A stretch of DNA of 64,000 nucleotides from Adiantum capillus-veneris (lineage: Eukaryota; Streptophyta; Polypodiopsida; Polypodiales; Pteridaceae). The notes under the pieces were generated by a model. It was not told the origin of the DNA, did no database searches, and saw nothing but the letters and a program-made list of their open reading frames with translations. The DNA lies in assembly GCA_014529385.2 (NCBI GenBank), contig CM043962.1, positions 36,919,098 to 36,983,097 of the forward strand. Direction: 5' to 3'. Shown in pieces: positions 1 through 10,590 of this stretch. The stretch's first letter is position 1. Each line of letters starts with the position of its first letter. A program made the translations under genes and the position numbers.

Positions 1-838
1 CTCTTGCCAATTACTCTTGATGGCCTCCCATTGGCTCCTGCAGGGCTTGACCAAGAGCAATAAAGAGGCATAGTTGATAGTCTTGTGACAAGTGTCCCCC
101 TTTCCCCTTTTGTGAGAGCTTTAGGTAATTAAAATAAGTTATTAAACTATCATTGGACCTTTTAGTCTTTTGGCCAATAAGAATCAGGCAAGCCATTGGG
201 CTGCTTAATGCTTATTGGACCCCTTGGTAGACTGTCCAATAGTCTTATGGGGAGCTTAATTTCTATTGGTTCTTTTATCAAGAATTTTAAAATCAATTAG
301 ACGGATTTTACTCTAGCGTAATTCTCATTGGTCCACCTCTATGGCCATCCAATAATATTTGAGGGAAGATTGGGTGCAACTGGGCTAGGAGTCTGCCATG
401 TGTCCAGTATTCCCTTTGGGGGAAGATTTGGAGAGAGTGTGTGTGTGTGTGTGTGTGTGTGTTTCTCTCTCCTCCCCTACTCTTAGGGATCTCCCCCTCC
501 TTGATAGGGATGTGGGAAGACTTTTGGGTCTTCCCACCACCATCCAATCTTCCCAGCTTTGACCATTTGGACTTTTTAATAAAAAATTTGGAACCTTAGC
601 CTATGGAAGTCTTAATGAAGCTAAACCTTAGGTCTTTTAAGCTCCATTGATGCACATTGCTCTTTTGCAGACTATCCCCCTTTGGATCCCTATTTTCTCT
701 CCTTTGGATCCCTGTTGAGACTGGTTTGGCAGTCTTACCAATATTCTAGCTTTTACTCCCTTGGTACCTCCCCATATTAAATGATCAATTTAACATGAGA
801 AAATCATTTGGGAGAATTAGATATTAGTTTTTATGACA
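1..838 (-). repeat. Chromovirus LTR fragment (same family as 17587-19113)
   Basis: This stretch reads collinearly with about 18290-19113, sharing the CCAAT-rich blocks ('cattggacc', 'gccaataagaatcaggcaag'), the 'gtgagagctttaggtaatta' block and the final 'agatatt...ttatgaca'. It is therefore the outer part of an LTR of the chromovirus family described below, in minus orientation; the rest lies beyond the window edge. It contains a (GT)n tract at 437-462. Whether it is a solo LTR or belongs to a fuller element to the left cannot be seen. Confidence 0.75.
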
Positions 839-1224
839 ACTATTCTCTAGGGAAGCTGTGTTGTTTGGTCTACTCCTATTGTTATATTCTCTAGGATAGA
901 CTTTTGATCCCTACACTATGCTGTTAAATGCTTTAGGAGAGGATATTTTGCACTTTTGGGTGCTACTTTGACACACATGGGGAGGCTCGTTGAGGTGTGC
1001 GCCACACCTGCACCACCAACTAGTGGAAACCCTCTGTACTTGGGAATCCTACATCTGACACCATCACTTATGTCACTAGATGCCCTCTCTCTACTTCTAT
1101 AAAAGAAACCTTATCTACACAATTTGTATCCCAATCTTTACCCCATCATTTGAGCTTAGTTTGTATCTAGCATTTGCATTTAGTTTGATTAATTTACTTT
1201 ATGTTTTACTACATGCATTAGTGT

Positions 1225-1283
<59 letters not shown>

Positions 1284-2064
1284 ACATCTTGTGATTGACA
1301 CTAAACCATGAACAACTCACTATTGTTTCCCACATAGCCAATTCCTTTCACCCATCAGCCGAGTAGCATGCCCCACTAAAACCCATTACCTGGTTGGATA
1401 ATGTACGATGCAAAGCAAAGCATTCTGCTTTAAGTGAACACCTTGTGTAATGCCACCACTAATGTTGAAATTGTTGTACATGGTCAATCCAAGTAGGAAA
1501 GTTGATTGTGTGGGAAAGGAAGGCCCTAATGTTGGTGGAAAGGACTTTGTACTCACTAGATGGCAAAGGTTTTCTAAAGTGATTGCAATTTATGTACATT
1601 AACACTAGTTCGGTAGAGAAAAATCCAATTTGGGACTTTTGTAAGAAAAAATTGCTAGTGATTTTTTTTACATCCCATCCTTTCATTCTTTTAAATTTCC
1701 CGAGTTTCCTTGCACTTCATATTAGATTGAGTTATTATGAAAGCTTTTAAGAAACTTTGATAGTTTATCGATATTATTGCAAGTATATACGCTCTTTGAA
1801 GAATCCTCGATCTTCTCTAACAAGTGCATTCTTGTTACATGGTCAAGACATAGCCTCTCAAAGCTTATTTTAATGACTTCTATGAATATAATCAGATATC
1901 GATCAATAGTATTCTTCTTTTTTTTTGCAATACTCACAAATGTGAACGAGAATATATTAAAAATATCAAAAAAATTACAAGACATGTCCTGCTCACAGAC
2001 CAAGCCAGGGCACAAGAAGTTTCGGACAAATTCTCAGAATAATTTCCACATTGTGACTTACCTC
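839..2064. other. No gene recognised; contains (CT)n microsatellite
   Basis: AT-rich DNA without an ORF showing recognisable domains. A pure (CT)n tract occupies about 1229-1281 and creates an artificial Ser-Leu ORF. No repeat family recognised. Confidence 0.6.
1229..1281. repeat. (CT)n microsatellite
   Basis: Uninterrupted CT dinucleotide repeat of about 26 units, read directly. Confidence 0.95.
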
Positions 2065-2221
2065 AACATCATGAGCTTCTATGAGACGGAGGCACCGCAT
2101 ACCTAGCTAGGTACGATTGGGGGCAGGGGACCACCGGCTCCCCCACAGGGCCGGCATTCCCCTACCCACAATCGTACCTAGCTAGGTATGCGGTGCCTCT
2201 CGAGTAGAAGCTCATGATGTT
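2065..2221. repeat. 157-nt near-perfect inverted repeat (hairpin)
   Basis: Arm 2065-2130 and the reverse complement of arm 2156-2221 agree almost throughout: both start AACATCATGAGCTTCTA, then share AGGCACCGCATACC, TAGCTAGGTACGATTG and AGGGGA. They differ by a 2-nt bulge and a few substitutions. The loop (about 2131-2155) itself contains CCGGC/GCCGG and can extend the stem. The segment is much more GC-rich than its surroundings. It could be a foldback MITE or a hairpin-RNA (miRNA-like) precursor; I recognise no known miRNA in it and see no clear target-site duplication. Confidence 0.85.
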
Positions 2222-2871
2222 ATTCATTGTATGAAAAACACTGGAAAAGACTACGTTTTCCTACATGAGAAAATTTCTAATCTTCTTGTGGCAGCCTAGA
2301 GCCTCACACCAAAGAACTCCGCTCTCGAACGTCTTAAGACACCTGACCCCCATCGGCTCAGGCCTTGACCAACCCTACCGCAGCACCATTCGCAAGCATC
2401 CCAACTCCATGGCCTTGCAGGTTGCAGCACAAGACGTAGAGCCGCTCCAACACAAACCCTATGGTATTGATACTCTTATGTGAAGGCCACACTATGGCAA
2501 AATATGCAATTTTTGTTAACCGTGAACAATTTCATACAAACAACCACATTGAAGGCACTTTCCATTACCTTTTAGTATAGCTTTTAGTGAAGCAATGAAG
2601 TTCACACACAGAATTTTGTGAGTTATGATATCCTTGCATTTCTATAAATATAAGATAACCATAAGTTGCATTTATTGTCTTCATAAATTTTTGTCCAACC
2701 AAATCAATAAGCGAAACCTTCTTAGAATTGTGTCGATTTACATATTAAAAACGGTGTGATATCTTCATTTAAACCGACAAATTTTAGGTTTTTCATGATC
2801 CCTATCTTGATTTGCATGTGTATTGGGTTTGTCCTTGGAGATGCATGCAACATATGCTTGAATAAGAAGCT

Positions 2872-3040
2872 AAGATTGACAAACTAAAAGCATCTCCACT
2901 TCACAACTCTTATAAGTCATATAGCGAATTGCAAAAAATTGAAGATTGACAACACAATGGAGAGACAAAAGCATTTCCACTTCACAACACTTATAAGTCA
3001 AATGGTAAATCGCAAAAAATTCAAGATTGACAACAGAGTG
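2872..3040. repeat. Local tandem repeat, 70-81 bp units
   Basis: The block 'aagattgacaa...agcat(c/t)tccacttcacaac...cttataagtca...gcaaaaaatt' starts at 2872 and 2942, and a third copy begins at 3023. Unit spacings are 70 and 81 bp. Confidence 0.85.
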
Positions 3041-3596
3041 AATAGAACAAAGTGTGAATAAAAATGAATCAATGAAAAGAATTCAGATCTATCATTTCAA
3101 TCTTTGTTCACATGACTATGTGGTAGGAATTGGACTATAGGGCGACAAGGCACAGCTTCTGCTATTTGTAGATTTTGGAGAGACACTGTGCCAATTCTCC
3201 ACCATCCTTTTGTATGGCACTCAGTTAGCTTGTGCATAATCTACTTTTTACATAACCTTTTTAAAAATATATAACGTAAAAAGTTTGATTAATAATGTTC
3301 TTTTGTTCATAGTTTCTCACGAGCAAGATTTTGGATAGCAAACTTAATTGTGTGAGCATGTCGTCTCTCATTTACTCATAAAGTAAGTGCTAAATCTCGA
3401 TGGATAGATTTTACTACTTCCTTTTGCACCAAAAAATTGTTTTTCATTTCAATCTAGCAACCATAGTCTTATTATGTACATAAATGTAACATCTCCTATG
3501 TTTATCTTTATGTGTCTTTTTTTGAAATATTTTTCAAACACTCAATCAATAGTATTCTATCATAGCTTGAGAATATAAACTGTTGCGGCAAGGCCA

Positions 3597-3682
3597 CTCA
3601 AGCAAGACTAGTTTGCAATAGTCCATCTAAGAGTAGCCCACCCAAGCAAGACTAGTTTGCAAAAGTCCATCTAAAAGTAGCT
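3597..3682. repeat. 44-bp tandem duplication
   Basis: 'agcaagactagtttgcaa' followed by 'agtccatctaa' occurs at 3601 and again at 3645, giving two almost identical 44-bp copies. Confidence 0.9.
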
Positions 3683-4152
3683 TGTATGCAAAGCAAAAAG
3701 CTCCACATTTTACAAAGTGAAAGAGGGTATGTAGTGATGTGTGCATAAATTTGTGTAGCTTATGGCATGCCTCTCACTTTCAAACTAACTTTTTGGCGCT
3801 TATGCAACATATTTTAAAGCCCGCCGCATATGCAACTATTAAGCCAAGGGCTAGGACTCACACGCGATTATATATAGCAAGCCAATAGATGTCTATATAT
3901 AGGATGGTTGGGTGGAGATATGCATGTGCTAGTCCCTAGTCCTAGCGCTTGGCTTGACAGCAACGGCCACAATTTCCCAAGTAACCTATCACATTTTTCC
4001 AGAAGCAATTGGAGAGAAAAAAGAAAGACAGTTTTATTAACCTCTTCTAGAGGCCAAAGTTGGCCTGAGACAGGATGAGGTACATATGTGTCCTAGGTTT
4101 CAAAAAAAGACAAAGTGGTGAAGATAAACATGCTGCAAAATAAAGCAAACTT

Positions 4153-4194
<42 letters not shown>

Positions 4195-5225
4195 AGCGTT
4201 TTACATAAGAGAAAGTGAAATGAAATGAAATGATATCCATCATAATAATATGATCCAAATGTCAAATATAAAAAATACAACAAACTTAGGTAACAAATGC
4301 TAAAAATATAAAAAAGTGAACCACTATAGCCAACTGGTATCTTATTTTTGGCCTACATAAGGCATTATAAAAGCATGGAACTCTTGGGAGCAATTGTGGA
4401 TCATTGGATAATGCTCGCCGATTAGTGCCTCATGACAAACTTTTTGCCTTCCTATTTCTTGTAGCTAAGGTATCTCCTTAGCCTTGTATTTCGTAATGTA
4501 GACCACTGTGAGAGCTAGTATAAAGAGGGGCATTGAGTAGTCGACCAGTCACACACATTGTTCCTCATCCTCCCATCTAGGAGGCCATTGTGTGATTTTC
4601 ACCTTGTTTTCTTCATGGTAAATGTACAAATAGCACACCCTCAGATATTCTTTATTTGATACAATTCCATCACAAGGGGTTTAATAGCAAGTATACTAGA
4701 CTTCACCATAGATGAGGTTAAGGCATGCCAATTTCTCAAAAGGAGCTCACTAGGATTGCATTCTTCAAATAGATAGTGGGTGGAGTGTTTGCAAAAAGAC
4801 CGCCACGGTTTAACCGATTGAAATTGCAAAATTCCCCAACTCGATTCGGAGCTTTCTTGAAGAGAACTGGTAAAATTTTACATTTACAAGTTTTAATGTA
4901 AATAACAGCAACAAAATGCTTCAAATCTTGACCTAAAAACTCTAAGAGTTTTGAAGTGCGCCCTTATTTTCGGTGACTAGGGAAAATGCTTTTGGCAAGC
5001 TTTGGGTTGGGGGGGGGGATTCAATTTGATGAGTCAATTTGGCATTGATTAGGTCTGATAATACCATTCTTTCAAGAAAGGTGATTGAGTAGCAAGGTTG
5101 AGGGACCCCTCTAAACAAAAACTAATGAAGCCTCTACAACATAAGAAAGGGCCACACCCATCATCATGACAAGAATGCAAGGAGGTTTGAGCAAACTTAG
5201 TATGTCCATGTAAGCATAAGAGTGA

Positions 5226-5260
<35 letters not shown>

Positions 5261-5657
5261 CTCTCTCACACAATTACCCACACCTTTCCTTCTTATCCAT
5301 GCACACATAGAGGCATATACTCCACACATATGCACACTTGTACTCAAAATAATTGCATCTAGCTAGACAGAATTTTCAAGCACCAGGGAGCTTGGGGAGT
5401 TTCTAACAACATATGCTACAAAAGCCCACAGACAGACTACAAGTCCTGAAGGGGCAGCAGTCTCAAAGATAGGCTTGGAGACTGGAAAACAGCTAACTAT
5501 CACACCAAAGAGCAGCTAGATTTAATATAGACATTGTCGCAAGAAAGGGTGCATCAGCAAAAACCCATCTCCTCCTCTCACCTTTTGAGAGCATCGTTGT
5601 AGGGGGCGGCACCAGCAGCAAAAATTGTCATGTTAACGCACCACAGATTATCTCTCT

Positions 5658-8291
5658 TCAGAAAAAATCAAAATCTAAGTATTGCCCAGAAGACATAGTA
5701 TTTGCATGTCCAGCTGATGATGGCATCTCTGCAGGGGCAGCAGCAGATGATGATGACAAAATTGGGCCCAATGTGGGTTTACCAGCAGCTAGAAAGCTCA
5801 GCTCAAATGGTCTTGGCACCTCCGGCGGCGCCATGCTGCGAATGAGTGCCCAATTCACCCCTTCAAAGAAAGGGTGCTGCCTGATCTCTACCGCACCCCG
5901 CTTATACGCTAGCCTCTGTTGCGGGTCCTTCACGAGCAAGCCAGTTATCAAATCCCTTGCTGCATAGCTCACACTCGGAGAGTCCGGGAACTTCAGCGGC
6001 TGCCCAACCACATTGAAGAGAGTAGCTCTATTCCCCACTCCTTTGAAAGGAGTCTTTCCATGAAGCAACTCGTAGAGAAAAATACCAAATGTCCACCAGT
6101 CGACAGCACTTCCATGTCCTTCTCCCTTGATAATCTCAGGAGCCAAATACTCATGTGTTCCCACAAATGACATAGACCGCGCCCCGGTTGGCTCCGCTAG
6201 CAGCTCAGGAAGAGACGACATTTGACCGCTGCCTGCGACATCTCCCTTCATTTTCCTCCTGTTCTTCCTTAGGCTCAATGATGTCAAAAGCTTGGGTACC
6301 AAACATGATGGTGGAATGCAAGCGGGAGCCACACAAGCTGGGGTTATGCAAGCCACCTCACACATTGGTTGAACACAGTATGCCGGAATTCTTCTCGAGG
6401 GGTCACTCTCCACAACTAGTGCAGACTTGACAAGAGTCGGTCGCACCACACACCGCAGAGAGAGGTCGAAGTCAGACAGCATTATATGTCCATCTTCCCT
6501 AACAAGAATGTTCTCAGGTTTCAAATCCCTATATATGATTCCCATCATATGTAGATACTCGAGCGCTAACAGAACTTCAGCAGCGTAGAACCTGTACAAA
6601 ATGTAAATTTGCAGCAGGTGTTAAGTCGCTGGCATTGTCAAAACCTGGGGAGTCCACCTTCTCATATAGAAACATACAACAACCAGTCATCCAAAACTGC
6701 CTTTTTAACAAAAAAAAAAATTTACATACATTTATTTACATGAGGGGTATTTAAATCCAATTTGACAGTTTAATGTAGAAAATGGGTACTTGAAATTCAA
6801 AGATAAGGGAATTTCAAATTACCACTTGAATGCACTTAGTGAATGTGAGTACTATGCACTTTAATTCTGAAGCAATTCCATTGGGATTTTGAAACCCACG
6901 TTTGGCTCACAAAAACCATCACAGACGCTTCCTTGCGGAATTAGAATCCCCTTCGTCATTTAATGCTCTAATCACACGATCAAACTAAAGCCTATCCACT
7001 TTGAAAAATGCACGACCAATTAGTCAGTAAAGGAGATCTTCTGCAGACACAAGGGATTCTTGCCCTTGAAAAGTTTTGTTGCAATCTGACACCAAGTAAC
7101 TGAGTCCATAATATGTAACCATGGGCACGAGTTCCGGGGCGAAGACGCCACACTACATTCTTAGCATGTCAATCGGAGGGCATATACACAGATTGAGCTT
7201 AGAAAAGGGTGTGTTATAACCATGAAAAAACTACAAATATGCAATTTTTTAATCAGGCCTTGAGCGCACATGATATGCAGGGTTAACACATTGTAAACCC
7301 TTTGAACCTCTAATAAACTACATAATAAAGAAACTCTTTGACACCAAGAAACCTAGGAACAAGGGCCCTGCCTCATGCCAACCTCCTGTAGACAATGACT
7401 AAGTACCACTAATTAACCAGACAATTAAGACAGAAAAATGAGGAAACATTGTACAAGAACATACAAACATCCTAGCACCATGTCCACATACCTGGCAGCC
7501 GGTTCAGAAAAGTGCTTGCCTGGTTGTCTTTGTCTCAATGTGTGGAGGTCGCCCCCGGGACAAAACTCCATCACTAAGCAAGTGAACTTGTCCGTGTCAA
7601 AATGTGTATACAAGGAGGGAAGAAAAGGATGGTCTAAGCACTGCAGAATCTCTCTTTCTGTCTGAGCTCTTAGAAGTTTCTTCCTGCTAGCCAGGGACCC
7701 TTTATCCATTACCTTCATCGCAAAGCAGCAGCCGGTGCCTCTGAGCTCGGAGAGGTAGACGCTCCCAATATCACCACAGCCTAATCTCTTCAACAGTCTG
7801 AAGTGATTAAGCCCTATTGTTCCATCCTTTGATTGCACAAGTTGTATCGCCTCCCATTTTCCGTCATGTGCTCGATGTGGTTTATGTGTGGATCCTACAA
7901 ACACGCTACTATCGCTGTCGTCACTCATGCTCAGGCTACTCTTGGAGCTCTCCGCATCCACATCATTCTCATCTACCGTTGCATTCATCTCTTGTGGGCC
8001 GCAACCATCATGAACATATTGAATTGTGTCACCTGAACGGCCCGGTTTACCTGTGAGCTCTCCAATGGTGTCGCCCGGACCGCTCATGCTGCCGCTATTG
8101 CTATTGTTTGTAGCACCTGTGATACAGCTGCTGCTGCTCAAACTACTCTTAATACTTGCATCAATACTACAAGAGGACCCCAAGCTGCTACCATTCATTG
8201 CCATATGGAAGCGGTCGAAGGACGGATCCTTGCAATGGAACTGAGAAGATGAGTCGGAATTGCATTGCCACAGCTCGCAACTAGCGGCCAT
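5658..8291 (-). CDS. D6PKL: D6PK-like AGC-VIII (AGC1) serine/threonine protein kinase
   Basis: Two exons: 8291-7492 and 6591-5658 with a 900-bp GT-AG intron (donor CAG|GTATGT, acceptor TACAG|GTTC); 577 residues. The start is the first in-frame ATG (MAASCELWQ). A Ser-rich N-terminal tail of about 160 residues precedes the kinase domain: glycine loop [10 protein letters not shown], catalytic Lys in [20 protein letters not shown] hinge, YRDLKPEN catalytic loop, and DFD instead of DFG (SDFDLSLRC), the hallmark of plant AGC-VIII kinases. A Cys/Pro-rich insertion follows before GTHEYLAPE. The C-terminus ends in YLDFDFF, a PIF-like hydrophobic motif. In angiosperms D6PK kinases sit at the basal plasma membrane and phosphorylate PIN auxin efflux carriers. 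All catalytic residues are present and the frame is open, so this is the one apparently functional host gene here. Confidence 0.95.
6592..7491 (-). other. Intron of the D6PK-like gene
   Basis: Single intron between the hinge/alpha-helix region and the catalytic loop. No coding content. Around 6795-6850 it shares 'attcaaagataagg' and '(g/t)tgaatgcac' with the small insertion at 11750-12000, so it may hold a related MITE remnant. Confidence 0.8.
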
Positions 8292-9310
8292 GGATGCATA
8301 CGTTTCCAATGACGATGGTAGAAAACGCAGCTAAACTCGGAGAGCAAGGGGGAAAGTTGAACTTGGTTAGCATGTCAGAGGAAGCTGCTGACAGAGGGTG
8401 TGATTGAGCTAGATATGTCGAAGAGAAGAATATATTGAGGCTGAGAAGCAGACAATGTGTGTGTGGATGCCATATAATGAGAGAGGGGCGCCCACCTTGA
8501 AGAGCGATTATGCTGTTGATGGCGGCCAATATTGAGCAGGCATGTGGAAGAGCGCATGCAAGGAAAAGGTTGAGAGGGTATAGTCCTAGAGTAGAAGAGG
8601 ACAAGTCTAAAAGCTCCAAAAGGGGGAGGGCGGAACGTCAGGCCATGCGAGAGCTTCCTGTAACTGTAAGATAGGCTACGAGAGAGAGCGTAAACGATGG
8701 AACAGGGGAAGTTGGAACAGTGGCGCGAGGGGACAGGGGATGATGGGTTAGGCTATCCTAGGCTATATGAAATTGTGGGTGTGTGAGTGTGTGTGTGTGA
8801 AAGGAGGAGAGAGAGAGAGAGAGAGAGAGAGGGGCCGTCATTGCGAGAGAGAGAGAACGGGGGAAGGGGTGCGGGACCGCGGGTGGCAAATGGCAATTGA
8901 CGATTCTCGGCATGTAGGTAGTAGCCCAAGAAGAGAGACTCCCCCGGCCGGCCCTACGCCATTGCTCGAGGTCGCCTCTCCTCTCTCTCCCTCTCTCTCT
9001 AGACTGCGTTGCAACTTGCGTGTTCGCGCGCGCTTCATCATCTGGGCAGAGAGACCCAAGTGGGCCAACTCCCGAGAGGTGCACGAAGCTGCTGATATTA
9101 AATTTGGGTGTTGCCAGAGGCAAGCAGGCCGCAGAAAGAGAGAGAGAGAGAGTGAGAGAGAGAGAGAGAATCTTGGAAATGACATTCCTCATTTCAACCA
9201 TGTGTGATTTCGAGAGGTGTCCTGACTCCTGAGTCATCTCTAGAGAAGTTGAGAGATAGAGCGAGAGAGAGAGAGAGAGAGTCCTAGCTTGAGGAGAGAG
9301 AGTCATGAGT
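8292..9310 (-). promoter_or_regulatory. Probable 5' UTR and promoter of the D6PK-like gene, GA/CT-rich
   Basis: DNA upstream of the kinase ATG. It contains GA/CT tracts at about 8806-8831, 8842-8855, 9138-9170 and 9260-9282, a common feature of plant core promoters and 5' UTRs (BPC/GAGA-type binding). Two AUG-initiated uORFs lie on the coding strand: 8557-8375 (60 codons) and 8373-8281 (30 codons), the second overlapping the main ATG. The transcription start is not determinable from the sequence. Confidence 0.5.
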
Positions 9311-10590
9311 CATGCATCACCAATGACCATAGTCTATACATGCTGTATTAATTAATAGTTCTTATCTTGTGCTCATGTTTTTGGAGCTCAAAAAGACAGT
9401 CGCCCCATGTGACCACTAGAAGAGCATAAGTGGGTCAAGTGTGCACTTTGTGTAGGATATGCATGCATGGATGCCATGATGCCACTCATCTGTTGTATTC
9501 AAGAGCATAAGGCCGGTTTGCAAGTTGTAAACTAGCTCATTTGAAAAAGACAAATTGAAGGTTCAAAGACTATCTCCTTAGCTTGCCTATGAGCGGCAAG
9601 GTGAGAGAGGGATCAATGACCCAAAAGGTATCCACATGGTGCTTCTGTGGATAAGCAAAAAATTTATTATCGACAATGTGCCACGGTGCGGCGCGGCACG
9701 TGTCAAAAAATGCCAGGGGACTCTGGAGCCCTCCCAACACGCATGCCTTATTCATATGTCCTATTGTGATTGCTGTAAAACGTTGTGCCTCTAGATGGTA
9801 ATAGTCCCCCTTCCCTCTTTGTGGTGATCCCATGCCCTAGATCTTTTCCACCTCTCATGGACACCCCTAGCTGTTGATCCCTTCAGTAACACCTCGTGTC
9901 ACTTATATATGAGGATCTCCTTTAGGCTGGGTTCAAATGAAGGCGGAAACAACACACACACACCTTTGATTGCCTTCACCCCACTCAATTCACAAGGAGT
10001 GGTAGTGGTAGTAGTGCTAAGTTAAAAATTGGGGTGAGTGTAGCAACAAATGAAAAATATCCCAACAATGCAAGCTATTGGTTCACGAAACATTTCAACT
10101 CATCCCCCCCATATTTAAAGTAAGCAAAAATGTGCAGCTTCCGAGGGCGGTAGCCCAAACTAATTGTGGGTCTTGAGCATGGAAGTTCTTCTTGCCCAAT
10201 GGCTACCAGCCACTTGCCATTCACGCACCTTCTATCCATCCATGTTTTGCCGCCTCATTTGTACCAAGCGTTTTGCACTTCCAGCAAGGTCCAAACCCCT
10301 CTTTTCCCCCAATCTTTGCCTCCACGGCCTCCCCCTCCCATTGTGCCACTTACCTTGTTCAAGCTACTTAACAAACACATAATCGACACTCACCAAACAG
10401 CAAACACATTCAAGAGTATACAGTGCATGCGGAGTGCAAGGGAGGAGAAATAGACACAAAGTGTTGGTGGAGCTCTCAATGAGGATTGGAATACCTCACT
10501 ACTTCTTAATGTTCTATGTGATCAAAAGAATAGATAAGGTTAGTACGGTCAATGTGATGGGTGTCCAACCAATCAGCATGAACCCTACCA
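9311..10590. other. No gene recognised; includes probable copia 3' LTR next to 10590
   Basis: Only domain-free short ORFs. The right edge (ending at 10590 as ...CCCTACCA, i.e. TGGTAGGG on the minus strand) follows a PPT-like 'AAGTGGGAG' on the minus strand, matching the start of the 3' LTR of the copia element to the right. The far LTR end was not resolved. Confidence 0.45.

Larger units (their letters stand above)
2222..5640. other. Intergenic, no gene recognised
   Basis: AT-rich DNA with only short ORFs lacking domain features. It contains local tandem duplications (listed separately), a (GA)n tract near 4154-4192, a G10 run near 5010 and a (CA)n tract at about 5229-5258. The part next to 5657 is probably the 3' flank or 3' UTR of the kinase gene; no polyadenylation site was assigned. 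Confidence 0.6.

Noticed and set aside
1080-1298. 72-codon ORF with a Ser-Leu tail
   Set aside because: The tail is only the translated (CT)n microsatellite, and no conserved domain precedes it.
8281-8619. 112-codon ORF upstream of the kinase
   Set aside because: It starts with TTG, not ATG; only the internal ATG at 8373 makes a credible uORF.
8758-9306. Long ORFs on both strands in the GA-rich region
   Set aside because: Low-complexity translation of GA/CT repeats with no domain.
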